DNA from: Anaspis maculata
Lineage: Eukaryota; Arthropoda; Insecta; Coleoptera; Scraptiidae
NCBI GenBank assembly: GCA_949128115.1
Contig: OX421961.1
Span: forward strand, 89,139,277-89,203,276
Direction of reading: 5' to 3'
Length of the DNA: 64,000 nt
This document shows, piece by piece, positions 1 through 10,649 of this stretch (position 1 is the stretch's first letter; every line of letters starts with the position of its first letter). The position numbers were made by a program, and so were the translations under genes. The notes under the pieces were generated by a model. That model made no database searches and was not told the DNA's origin. It worked only from the letters and a program-made list of their open reading frames with translations.

Positions 1-560
1 TGGGAACATCCCCTTAGTCAAAAATCGGGTCGTGAGACAACATTTTTGAGGGATTTCGGTCATAAGACAAGTTTGAAATGTTCAGAAAGAGCCAAAATTC
101 ACCGTCACCTGGAGAATTGCTCTTGGACATAATTTTGAGAATGAAAAACGATTCTGACATGATTTTTCACTTGGGTTTCGAATCTGTTCACGAAAATGTT
201 CTTGAATCGTACACCCTGTATTTCAACAAGAGAATGGATTTTGTTTTCATCTTGATTAAAATATATATCACACTTACCTCGGGTTCCACCAAACTTTTAT
301 CAACGTGATAACTTTATCACTCTGATAGTAACTAAGCAACTGGCCATCCTATTGGCTGGTGCATAGCAACTATCAGCGTGATAGATTTAATCTGCTCTTA
401 AAATTTTGGTGGAACCCGAGGTTAATGGGTTAGTCAACAAAACATCTGTGAAAAAATTGATTATTGGATGTAAGTTTTAGCTATTTTTTGAAAATTTCAA
501 ACTTGTCCTATCAAAAATTTTGTCTTACCACCCGATTTTTTATTAAGGGGATGTTCTCAC
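1..560. mobile_element. MITE with ~70-bp inverted ends, left edge at or just outside the window
   Basis: The first ~85 bases, starting GGGAACATCCCCTTA and including AAAATCGGG and AGACAAGTTTGAAAT, return as their reverse complement at about 492-556 (ATTTCAAACTTGTCCTA ... TTAAGGGGATGTTCTCA). The pairing is imperfect but runs the whole length of both ends. No transposase is visible between them, so this looks like a non-autonomous element. It contains a second small element at 277-421. The small open frames inside it are not credible genes. Confidence 0.7.
277..421. mobile_element. Harbinger-like MITE, TTA duplication, nested in the 1-560 element
   Basis: The ends CCTCGGGTTCCACCAAA (277) and TTTTGGTGGAACCCGAGG (to 421) are inverted repeats, and TTA flanks both sides (274-276 and 422-424). 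A 3-bp TTA/TAA duplication is typical of PIF/Harbinger elements. Inner arms built on AACGTGATAA / CTATCAGCGTGATAG also pair. The GGTTCCACCAAAA end motif recurs singly near 3528-3545 (inverted) and 17252, suggesting other decayed copies. Confidence 0.7.
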
Positions 561-783
561 ACAAAATTCGACTTGTTCGACTGTTCGACTTTATTTTTCA
601 GTGTTTTTCGTCAATAACTTATAGACAGATGAATGTATGTAACTCTAATTTGATTCCTGATCCTGACTATGTCTTAAGCCATTGTTCAACTTCAAATTAA
701 ATTCCATATTCCATCAAAATCCCACCAACGGTTCTTAAGTTGGGTGACAGAAGTTACAAAAAATAACTTCACAGCCACTCTTA

Positions 784-978
784 TGGCGGCTTTACAGATC
801 TTCGTTTGTCGCCGGCGACAGTGTCGCTGGCCAATAGGATTCGATCTGCCTGTACTCCCCTACCTCCCTTCATTCATTCCCGCGACACGAGTTTCTGTCG
901 TCGTGTCGTTCAAATTATTCAACTATAGTGGAGTGGGAAACTGTCGCCGGCGACAAACGAAGTCCTGTAAAGCCGCTA
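784..978. mobile_element. Harbinger-like MITE with TTA duplication
   Basis: GGCGGCTTTACAG followed by CGTTTGTCGCCGGCGACAGT (786-822) pairs with its reverse complement at 940-976, ending CTGTAAAGCCGCTA. TTA lies on both flanks (781-783, 979-981). The inverted end is about 40 bp, and the middle contains a second GTCGC/GACA pair. There is no coding capacity. Confidence 0.75.
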
Positions 979-1624
979 TTAACATCATCTGGGGACTCTA
1001 TGGTTGAATTTTTTTTTATAGAAAACTGAGACACCCTGTATTTATAGCTACTTTCCTTAAACGATATCTATTAAACGAAGATTTTAAAATTGAATAGTGT
1101 AATCTTTTACATTCATCCGTTTACAGGATACCTCAGATTTATCAAAATTTACATATGCTTGTGAAGTTGCAATAAAGTGTAGTTTTATGATTTTCTTGAC
1201 ACTTTGCATTGAAAAAAACTAAATTACCTATACATATCTCCGGTTTCACCGCAAAGTTGTGTTATAGCTGTATTACACTACACAATTTCTTGTACAACTT
1301 CTTGTACAATCTGTCAGTGAAACAATCAAGTTCATTGTTTTTTGACACTATTTTGGCAGATTGTACAAGAAATTCTACAAGAAATTGTGTAGTGTAATAC
1401 AGTAATGTATGCATGGATAATCCGAACCCTCTATAATCCGAACAACTCTATAATCCGAACACCCCAATTGTGTAAAATGATATCTATAATCCGGACCCCT
1501 GTATCTTGTAATCCGAACTGTCACTTATTTTTCTTTGTGCGTGCGCGCGCACCTTTCGAAAGAGTACTGGACATTTTGTGCGAGCTTGAAAGTCTCAACT
1601 TGCATTGTAAGCTGTATTTGAATC

Positions 1625-1740
1625 ATGTCTCCAACATAGAAGCAGGTCACGTTGACTCTTCAACAAAAAGCTGATATTTTGCGTAAATTAGAGTCTGGAT
1701 GTTCATACGCTACCCTGGAAGTACGGTTCAGTGAAATAAT
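1625..1740 (+). pseudogene. N-terminal fragment of a pogo/CENP-B-type transposase
   Basis: From ATGTCTCCAACA at 1625 one frame reads MSPT, a stop, then KQVTLTLQQKADILRKLESG and CSYATLEVRFS. This is the typical start of the helix-turn-helix DNA-binding domain of Tigger/Jerky/CENP-B proteins, in which a basic stretch is followed by 'TL..K..IL..LE.G.S...L...F'. The frame has a stop at the fifth codon and is lost at about 1735, where the internal deletion begins. No DDE catalytic domain is present. It is a dead remnant that identifies the class of the surrounding element. Confidence 0.65.
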
Positions 1741-1830
1741 TCGAATTGATTTTAAATAAACCTTCCATAGCTAGATTGCATACTTTTCAATGTATATTGG
1801 CGGCATTTTTTTGGTTGAGTAAGATATCTA

Positions 1831-3139
1831 TTGGCGAAAATCTTTTCCGCGTGGTGGCGCTGTACGCAATAAAACATGGTGGCCCAAGAGGCCTTGACAA
1901 ATAGGTAGTAAACGCAGTGCGCATTTACATCACAACAGCTGTAAACAGTGATAGCTGTCAGTGAAAGCGTAACAGTGGGCGCCTACTCTGTGCAGTGGGC
2001 TAAGAACTGGGGCTCGTTGAGAATGGAGTTTCGTTGCAGTATCTCTAACTTATTTTTGTTTCAGAAAATGCCGATAATACAGATTCATTTGCCCAATATT
2101 TATGGTCATGTTGGTGACCAAATCAGCCCCCTCTCGACAAAGTGCGAAGAAGTGATTGAGGCAGGTCATTTAATCGTGTGTGGGGTGACTGGGGCTCACT
2201 GCGACTGAGACTCTTGTGCTTTGTTATGTCTCATAAATGGATAATTGAAAACCATTTGAAGGCTAAGTTCTGTGGCCCAGTTGTTAGAACAGTGTTGTGA
2301 ACTCGTGAAGCCATCTCCGATAAGCCAGTGAGAGCAGCCGAAGAGCCTGGAAATCAACGCCAGCGGTATTGAGAAGATACCTGGCCTGCAAATCAGAATC
2401 CGTCACTCGCCTCATCAGTTCAGATTTAGAACAACTTAAATCGATATGAAAATATTTTCCATTGTAGAAACACTAACATCAACCGATGAGCTATGATTAA
2501 ACTTATGATTGAAGAATACTCAATTATTTTTGATTAACTATGATTTTTATTATTCTAGACAGCGGTAAATGCTTATCAGCTACTGAAATTTTACTTCACA
2601 GTCAATGTATGAGTCGTACGATTACTCCAAAAGAATGTTCATCTTTCTGGCCTAAACAATAATTATTGTTGGCTCATTTTCGTGATGCGTCCTGATGTAC
2701 CTATGCCTTGTCTTGTGGGAGCTTAGTATTTCCACCTTGTGTGCAAGGGGCTCACACAACTCAACATCTGTAACGTAAATAAGCATATCAGAGATTGCAT
2801 TTTTCGGCCAGCATTTCACCAACTTACGTATCGGCTTTTGCTGCTGCATTGTGCATTGTGTCCATCGGCGTATACTAATGCAGTAATTCAAGTCAAACCA
2901 CAACACTCACTCGCTCACATTCACGACGATGTGGAAAACAAGGAGGACAAAAAAATTTAATTATTTTTCAACTGTCAAAACTGTCAATATTTTCATGATT
3001 TGGAGTGGGCACTGTCAACTGTCGAGTGCTACTGCGCTACTGCGCTGGGCTGTGCGCTGGGTACCTATTTGTCAAGGCCCCTTGGGCCACCATGTTTGAC
3101 TGCGTTCAGCGCCTTCTGGTGGCCGCTGATTTTCGCCAA
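1831..3139. mobile_element. TA-flanked element with ~75-bp inverted ends, nested in the pogo-like element
   Basis: TTGGCGAAAATC and the following bases through ACATGGTGGCCCAAGAGGCC and TTGACAAATAGGTA pair with the reverse complement at 3058-3139. TA flanks both ends (1829-1830, 3140-3141). The 1.1-kb interior has no frame I can identify. A minus-strand frame at 2652-2906 (84 codons) and a possible splice acceptor before 2068 are present, but neither resembles a known domain. The superfamily is undetermined. Confidence 0.7.
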
Positions 3140-3266
3140 TAAACCGAACACGTTCGGATTATAGATGTCATTTAATATGAATTCTATAATCCGAACGTTT
3201 TGGTAATCCGAACGGGGTCTGCAAACTTTCTGTTCGGATTATCCAGACATTACTGTACAGCTATTA

Positions 3267-5200
3267 GATCAACACACAATTTATATGAAATTTTGTTTGT
3301 TCAATCCCAGTTAACTGGCTACAGACCTCCCCAGTTTCACAAAACAGATCAAAAGAATGATTTATTTTCTTAAAATTGTACGAATATTCCGTGCTCAAAC
3401 AACTGAAGCTTCTTCTTCTTTCGGAGGTAGCCCTGGCACACATTTTATTTTTTATTGAGCGGATTTAGTTCCCGTCAAAACTAAATCCATTTAACAGCGT
3501 ATTAGCCTTAGCATTGTGTGTTAACTTTTTGGTGGAACCCTCGGATAGTGCCATAATGTCATTTGTTCAGCATAAAAAAAAACTGAGTACATCCAGGTTG
3601 CAGTATAATAATATGTAGGGTGTCACATGAAAAAGCAGTTCCTAAAGTAACTTCTCTAAAGGTACCGGTATTGTAATGAAGAGCTCAACGTTGAGTACAA
3701 ACAACAAATCACTATTGTCTACGTCCTTGTTTCGCCCATGGCACGTGATAATACCCATAGCAGTCACTCACCATCGCGATTCAAAGCACCACCAGCCGCT
3801 AGAATACGATTTCAATTAAAGACATTAAACAGGGATTTGATTTAACAACACGGCGAAATCACGTCCTTACAAAAGAGCTCTATTTCGCGGCACGTGGGCA
3901 TGGAAAACAGGAGCGCGTGTCTAGCGGACGCTGTCGGGAGCTTATCCCACGGTTCCGAGGACACAATTGCAATATTGCAGAGCCTTTAAAGTTGAGCGGC
4001 TCGCTTGCCAAATGCTGTTTGTCCAAGTGGCGCCGTTTTCCCCCGTCATTTTTTTCTCTTCTCGAATCTGGTCTTAGTTGGCGCCTAAGGATTGGTGAAC
4101 TGATCAGTGATGCTTTATGAATAATTGCATGAAAAAAAATTTGACGCCCAATTGATTCCTTTTTCTGCTTTTCCCCAATATTGTCCTTGGATGCAGTTCC
4201 ATGAATAAGACGAGCACCTGTTCCTTCCTCTATTGAAAATGCCGAGGTTCTGTATGTGTATAAGCTTTAATCCGAAGTTCAAATGACAGTGGAGCGAAAT
4301 ACTGGCAGACGATGTTTGCGGGAAATCCCCCAGTGACTCCAGTGAATTAATTACAGTCGACCAATGAGGAGACGGTTGCTTTTCGTCCAAAGCTTGAAGC
4401 TCCGATTCCGGGGTTGCTCTCTGCTCACACGTTGATGTATCCGAGTTCCTGCTGATGCTCTTTACTTTTGCCTTCTCCTGTACCCTCGACACTATAGGAT
4501 ACCTACATAGAGGATACCTACCTGAAATTTGCTTTCGACAGCCTCGACGCGATCCGGAGGATCCGCCGGCAGAGCCGGTTCCTCGCATTTCTAAAGGAAA
4601 CTCCTGGAAATTAGATTTGTTTAGGAATTCAAATCGATTCCCGCGTGTTTCGTGCATCACGCGTACAGGTATGGGGCAGCGAATACTTTTTCTGAGAATT
4701 TCCAGTTTTCCAATAAGATTTTGGTCGAATTTCTATATTTTAATAAAACACCGAACCATTGATGCGACTCGACACTTAGTAAAGTCGCGAGATGCACTGT
4801 ACCAGTCCATTGTTGTACTTCTTGAACCGCAAGCTCTCAAATTATCGAAGTCCCAAAGGATGCGCTATTTCAGCTATAGCTGGCACCCCCATGGCATTGT
4901 GCAATAATATTGGAGAGACCATGCGCCAATGTTTTGATTTTTATGGGAGAGTTACCTCGATGAGTTCGCAACGTATAGGGCGAGGGGCACGTTAATTGAA
5001 AAGTTTTTGTTGGTTATTGAGATTAGTAGAAACGTGGCTGTGTGTATAATTTGTTATGGTGAAAAGAGTAATTCGCTGGAGGTTTTGCCCTGATGCGATA
5101 AAATATCGCCCTGTTCATTTCCAACACAATTGTGAACTTGGAAAATTGAACTGGCCGAGTTCCCTTGATTACGGTATTATAATGCGGTTTACTCATACTA
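3267..5200. other. unassigned stretch
   Basis: No repeat pairing or recognisable protein was found. It holds one isolated MITE-end motif (GGTGGAACCCTCGG near 3531) and the longest open frame of the window, minus strand 4660-4115. That frame is 181 codons, Ser-rich, with no known domain. A mirror frame lies opposite it (4455-4907, plus). Inside the minus frame, CAG/GTAGGT near 4531 and a later ACAG would allow a very short intron. I cannot tell whether this is an exon or chance. Confidence 0.3.
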
Positions 5201-5203
5201 GTC

Positions 5204-5464
5204 ATACCTTGTTTAAAAATAACATGCATCTAGGTGGCCGCGAAATTTGGCATTTGAGTTGAGAATGTTGCTTTTGGTGAGCCTAAATCGAGTTCATCTT
5301 TGAAGATTATCAATTATCAAGCGAATGTTCTCAAATTGATAATCACCTGATTCACCTGTGATGTTGAGCTCGATGGTTTACCAAAACCATGCTCGAGTTG
5401 GTTTACCAAAAGCATTAAGTGGCAAATTTCGCGGCAGCCAGAGATTTTTTTTTAAACAACGTAT
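5204..5464. mobile_element. MITE with ~45-bp inverted ends
   Basis: ATACCTTGTTTAAAAA at 5204 and GGTGGCCGCGAAATTTGGCA at 5232 pair with GTGGCAAATTTCGCGGC (from about 5418) and TTTTTAAACAACGTAT (to 5464). The middle repeats GGTTTACCAAAA twice. There is no coding capacity. Confidence 0.65.
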
Positions 5465-5723
5465 AATACTTACCTGAATAAATCATGATTCAAGAATAAG
5501 AAGAATAACAAGAATAAGAAATATTTTGAATGTGCGGATGGCAAACTACAACGTCAATCGTCGCGTCGCGAAACTTTGAAGATGTATTTAACAAGGCGCT
5601 TTTGTTGGTCAAACGAATCTCAATACTTGAATGTTTTCAAAAATTATTGCTACTGAAAAATTGTACTTGAATGGCAACAACTTACGACGGAGTTGCCCAA
5701 TACGTCCAAAGCCATGGAATACG

Positions 5724-6167
5724 AGCCCCGTCCCACATCAGCTGGCCCAGATGCAGAAACTTCACTTTTCTCATCCAAATAAATACGGGGTGCGCCAGAG
5801 TTTAAATGCAAAAACTTGTCAATCGACAAAGAATAAAATAAGTAGACTGATCTCAAGAAAATATATTTCGGAAGAGTAAAATATCGAAGATATAGCCCTT
5901 CGAATTTTGATCAGAAAATCGATTTTTTATCATAACTTTGTAACCGTTAGCTAAGAAAAACCACTTGGGAGGGGGAAGTTTATTTCATCACCTTACTTCT
6001 GTTCTCCGTTGGCCCTGGAGATTTAATCCTGGAATATGTTCAAAAGTACTAACATGTAGTGAACATTAAGAAAAGAAAATATTCCAAAATATTATCATTT
6101 CCCATCATTAATTTTGAAGAAATTGCATTTTTACTGATGCATGGGCCAACTGATGTGAGACGGGGCT
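5724..6167. mobile_element. MITE with ~30-bp inverted ends
   Basis: AGCCCCGTCCCACATCAGCT (5724) pairs with TGGGCCAACTGATGTGAGAC plus GGGGCT (to 6167). Pairing fades after about 30 bp. No target duplication is obvious. The interior is AT-rich and non-coding. Confidence 0.55.
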
Positions 6168-6169
6168 TA

Positions 6170-7698
6170 TATCCCTCCCCTACCTATAAATAGGAAAACT
6201 GGTGCTTATCTAAAAGTATATACATACTAAGTTAACTAACCTATACCCATAGATCAGACGAGATTGATCCAGTTGTTATAAAAGTCAACAATCCCGGATT
6301 CAATTAATAAAAATAATTATAAGTGTTCACGTTTAAGTCGAGGTTTAAGTTTAAAACGAAAAATGATAACGAGCAACATTATCTTCTTATTATGTTATCA
6401 ATTAATCGAACCAGGAACTATGGTTTCTATGAAATGTTTCAAAATCGTATCGTCCGATAAAAGGTCTGCGCCCTCATCATCCCTGCGTAGGTGTATAGTA
6501 TATCTACACAGTGCAATTTTTGCTTAAGCTCGAGAATTAGTTGATATTTATCCGATATCCTGCGGAAATTCAACTCACTTGTTGTATATAATCTGATAAT
6601 CAAACATTAGCATAGAAAACATTGACAGAGGGATATACCTCTATAAGTGAAAAGATTAACAAAATCCACGGTATTGTGCGCTAATATTAGTGTTTGCATA
6701 ATTGCTATTCACATCTGTTTATTGTAATGTATTTATGTTGGTTTTGGCACAAAATTAACGGTGTTAATTAAATTATTTGATAATATGCGACTACAACTGG
6801 GTCCGGACTCATCATCCGGTCAGGCGCTGAGGGTCTCGGGACTGGTATGGTGGTAATCCAAAATTATTTCAGGCAAAGGAAATAGCTGCTGTGGCACTCT
6901 GAAAAGGTTGTCTTGTGCGTATTTGGTTAATCCGCAAAATTTCATTCAGAAGGTGTCACTCGCATGCAACGATACGTCTGGCAGAGTTTTGCTGGCAATA
7001 ACAATGATTATTGTTATGCGCAACTTTGTATCAAGTGGGCTGTGGTGATGACAAAGTGTTCTAGATTAAGGATTGTGTCTATTGTAGGGGATTGTCATGG
7101 TGGCCACTCCATCAAAGCACGCTTTGCAACAAGCGGACACGTATTCCTATTATAATTCTCAACAAACGTCGTTCACGTTTATCATGGGTGGGTTTTTCAG
7201 GACGTTGTTTCCTCTTCAAGCTATTTTATACCTATTTGAGTACTTTTTTTTTTCAAGTATTTCAAGGTATACCTACTTGTCACAAAAATTAGAAGCCTGC
7301 TCTATAATAAATTCTACACAAACTAACAGCAAACCAATATTACATAGAACTTTCTGTATGATTGTATAATATTATGAACAATAGTTCAATTTCTTAAGAA
7401 CAAGAAATTGAATCATGTACCTAATATACGGCTTGTCTGTTCTGCGTTGTCAAGTAATAGTATACATTATATACCAAGGTAAAGAAGTAAGCTATCATTG
7501 CCAGAACGCCGTTTAAATCCCAAGCGCCAGGCGAGGGTAATAAGATGCGAAGGCTGTAATAGCCTTATTCTCTACCGTTGTTTATATAGTATTCTTCCAT
7601 TACTAAGGAGCTGAACCCTTTCTCGAAGTATTTTAATCAATAATGATAACATTTGATCTAAATACATTTCCACAGTTATAAAACTTTGATTTCAAATC
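6170..7698. other. unassigned AT-rich stretch
   Basis: I see no repeats, domains or structured RNA that I can support. The short frames at 6964-7369 are in overlapping registers without similarity to anything I recognise. Confidence 0.4.
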
Positions 7699-7700
7699 TA

Positions 7701-8735
7701 CACACATCAAAAGAATCTAGGGGACAAGCAAATTCAGACGATTTCTAAAATCATCATAACTTTTGATTGCCGTCAGCGATTTTATGTCTGTTTTCAGTGT
7801 TCGATAGCCCAATCCTTCGTTTACATGTCTTGATCACGTCGAATACGACCAATGTTTTATAAAGTTTCTACAGGGTGATCAATGGAACAGTGTAAAATTG
7901 CCGAAAGTTCAGTACGAGCGCGATTTCCCAAAAACAAATTTATATGCATTTCAATAACACAGTTATGAAAACTGGTATTTCAGCTTCAGTAACGTTTTTG
8001 AATTTTGAAAATCGAAGGTAAATTGTCAAAGATATTGATCATTTTGTGCCGCCATGTTGAACTCCCAAGAAGTGATCCGATTTCATTGAAACTTGGATCA
8101 TATTCATGTCTGGTTTCAGTAATTGGAATTTCAAGGTCAAATGTCTTTCTCGGTCACTTCCAAGCCGCCATTTTGAACTTTTATGTAAATGATTCGATTT
8201 AAGTGTGTTTCAAGTTTCATTCAAATTGAATCATTTATGTAAAAAGTTCGATATAGCGGCTCGAAAGTGATCGAAAGTGACATTTTATTTGACCTTGAAA
8301 TTCCAATTACTTGAACTAAACATGAGTGTGTTCCAAGTTTCAATGAAATCGGACCACTTTCTTTTTTCTTGGAAATTCAACACGGCAGCACAAAACGATC
8401 AATATCTTTGGCATTTCACTTTCGATTTTCAAAATTCAAAAACGTTACTGAAGCTGAAACACCGATCTTCATAACTGTGCTATTGGAATGCATGAAATAT
8501 TTTTTTGGGAAATCGCGCTCGTACTGAACTTTCGGCTATTTTACACTGTTCATTTGATCACCCTGTAGCAACCTTATAAAACACTGTACGTATTTGACGT
8601 GATCAAGGCATGAAGACGAAAGATTGGGCAATCGAACACTGAAAACCGATATGAAATCACTTACGGAAATCAAAAGTTATGATGATTTTAGAAATCGTCT
8701 GAATTTGCTTGTCCCCTAGATTCTTTTGATGTGTG
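7701..8735. mobile_element. 1.0-kb foldback element (near-complete palindrome), TA duplication
   Basis: The sequence from CACACATCAAAAGAATCTAG (7701) reads inward to about 8217 and then back out as its reverse complement, ending CTTTTGATGTGTG (8735). TA lies on both sides (7699-7700, 8736-8737). Each ~517-bp arm carries an inner CAGGGTGATCA / TGATCACCCTG pair (about 7872 and 8562), which suggests that one foldback grew around another. No protein is encoded; frames at 8005-8202 and 8277-8474 are artefacts of the palindrome. Confidence 0.85.
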
Positions 8736-8737
8736 TA

Positions 8738-10600
8738 GTTGGTTATTTTTTTGTTTTTTGAATGACATGTAACTGACACTTCTTCAAATTGTGCAAGTGT
8801 TCAATGCACGCCCCGATCTCCGAGGGATTCTTTTTTTTACCCCCTGTCAACTAGCCAATGAGCCAATGAGCTCGAGCGGTTTCTGTTTAGATTTGTGAAA
8901 AGGTGAAGACGACTCTCAATTCTATAAATTTCCTCTATATTTTCTTCGGCAAATCCTCAGTAAGTAGACCTAATTAAACATTAGAAGGGGTATGTGCGCA
9001 GAAAAGGAGCCGAAATTTTGATTTCCCCGTGGGAGTATAATACGCGCGCGGGCTGTCGGGAGAGGGAAAGCCTGCCTGTGGTTAAGCAATTTTTATATTG
9101 AAATTACTGTTTGCAGTGTATTAAATGGTGGTTATTATAACAGCTCAAAACTGAAAGTAAACAGTGTATTAAGCAGTGTGTACAGAATTTTTTTAAAATC
9201 CTAGCCCCAAGTAATGAAACAGCCAGTAAAATTCATAATACAAACTTTACTCAATCAACAGACCGCGAGGTTCAGAGCGCATTTTTAATAACTTAGTTGC
9301 ATTCAGAACCCAGTTTTATAATGTGATTATTTCAATATTTGCTCGACATGAACTGAATTTGATGTTGCACACGCAAAATAACGAACGGTTTCGGAAAAAA
9401 GTTCGCGCCCCGGTTTGCTGTGGCAATTAGCATGTCTGCGAATTCTCACACGGCAAAGGATATAATATGGATGACGCTGCTTTGCTTTCAGTCAGAACTT
9501 TTATATTTCTTGCTCAATCAACAACCAGCAGATGAGCTTACGATGGAAACTACTCCAGACATTGTATACCCAATTATTATGCGACAACCAGTTTGCTATA
9601 AATCCTTCGTAAATATTTCTAATTTTGCCAATTCATGCCTCAATATCCATGTTCATACAGGGTGCCCCCGAACCCGTGGTCGAGTGTCAAAGACAATTTA
9701 GGGGGATATTTTAAATGTGCCAGAAAAATGTTTGAAAAAAATGTGTTTTTTAAATATCGGGGGTCGGAAGATGGGGCTATTACCCCCTCCTATTTTTATT
9801 ATCTGATGCATTTCAGTTAATTTTTAGGACATACTAAAGAGAAATAAATTTGAATCATTCAGTGTGTCTTGAATTTTCATATTACTATACACAAGATGAG
9901 TCATAAACTCGGAAAAAGCGGAAGAATATTCGTTTTTTTATGATTTGTTTATTTAACGTCGGCCTATTTCCGCAACGAGGCCTAACACCAACGTTTTCGA
10001 ATGCTTTCCTCCACTATATCGTATGTTTTATTTTTTTTTATTTGGTAAACATTCAACAGGACATGCCTATTTACAGAATGTGTTGATGCAAAAAACATAA
10101 TACAAGTAGGAAACACAGTGAAGAAGACAGAACAAGCCCGAAGCAATCATGATAAAGAGCCGAAAACCTTCTTGATGGCCGAGACAGAAGTGGCAAGAAT
10201 ATCACAACGAGTCTCAATTCACCTTTCTCGCTGACTAGGAAAAATGTGAATTGTCATGCGCGGCCAAACTGGCGGGAGTTAGCTAGGGATCCTAGATTTT
10301 CAAAACTGTCGACCACGAGTGCGAGTGGGGACGATTATAAACGACCATGGCTGAATCCACTCACGATCTGCTAGCTATAATTAATCACCAATTTATTCGA
10401 TCTGATTACGTACGATAGGTACTCGGCGGGAAGAACAGCAAAATGGCCGAATTGACGTTGGCCGTCTGAAAATTGACATCGTTGCCAGGGCTTTCAGTGC
10501 CAACCTCACGCCACCAAAACAACCAAGCTTGGTATTTGCGCATGACAACTTTGACTTCTTTTTAGCGCATTTTCTATCTTGATGAAAATCGCTATTGCAA
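8738..10600. other. unassigned stretch
   Basis: Mostly AT-rich with no identifiable gene. A lone element end (TACAGGGTGCCCCCGAACCC) occurs at 9657, with no matching inverted partner that I can find. A poly-T/A segment is near 10031. Frames such as 9420-9701 show no domain. Confidence 0.4.
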
Positions 10601-10607
10601 CCGCTTT

Positions 10608-10629
10608 GTCCGTCCGTCCGTCCGTCCGT
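10608..10629. repeat. (GTCC)n microsatellite at the edge of a repeat
   Basis: About five GTCC units precede CTCCTCTCAAACTAGACG. A related arrangement occurs at 30655-30720: GCAACCGCT, then imperfect GTCC/ATCC units, then CTCCTTCTAAACGAAAAGTC. The two loci therefore share more than the microsatellite and probably belong to one dispersed repeat. Confidence 0.5.
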
Positions 10630-10649
10630 TCCTCGAACTCCTCTCAAAC

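Larger units (their letters stand above)
1400..3255. mobile_element. pogo/Tigger-like element, internally deleted, with another element inside
   Basis: The ends CAGTAATGTATGCATGGATA (1400) and, inverted, ATCCAGACATTACTG (to 3255) start with CAGTA, and TA flanks both (1398-1399, 3256-3257), as expected for Tc1/mariner-pogo elements. Subterminal TATAATCCGAAC-type motifs repeat at both ends. A short transposase N-terminus survives at 1625-1735. The TA-flanked element 1831-3139 sits inside it; without that insert the pogo copy would be only about 545 bp, so most of the transposase gene is gone. Confidence 0.8.
1265..3263. mobile_element. Harbinger-like MITE (copy 1 of 2), split by a pogo-like element
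   Basis: TAGCTGTATTACACTAC at 1265 pairs with GTAGTGTAATA ... CAGCTA, whose last bases (CAGCTA) are found only after 3257. The TA inside the right terminal repeat was duplicated when the pogo-like element at 1400-3255 entered. TTA flanks the reconstructed element (1262-1264 and 3264-3266). Internally it carries repeated TTCTTGTACAA units. The uninterrupted relative is at 29247-29388, in opposite orientation. Confidence 0.85.

Noticed and set aside
4115..4660. Longest open frame in the window, 181 codons on the minus strand
   Set aside because: No recognisable domain, no clear start context, and a comparable frame overlaps it on the other strand. Kept only as a note in the unassigned stretch.
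4455..4907. 150-codon plus-strand frame
   Set aside because: Overlaps the minus-strand frame and shows no domain, so it is probably a chance open stretch in slightly GC-richer DNA.
9657..9835. Possible CAGGGTG-type element starting at TACAGGGTGCCCCC
   Set aside because: I could not find an inverted partner end within a reasonable distance, so only the lone end is noted.
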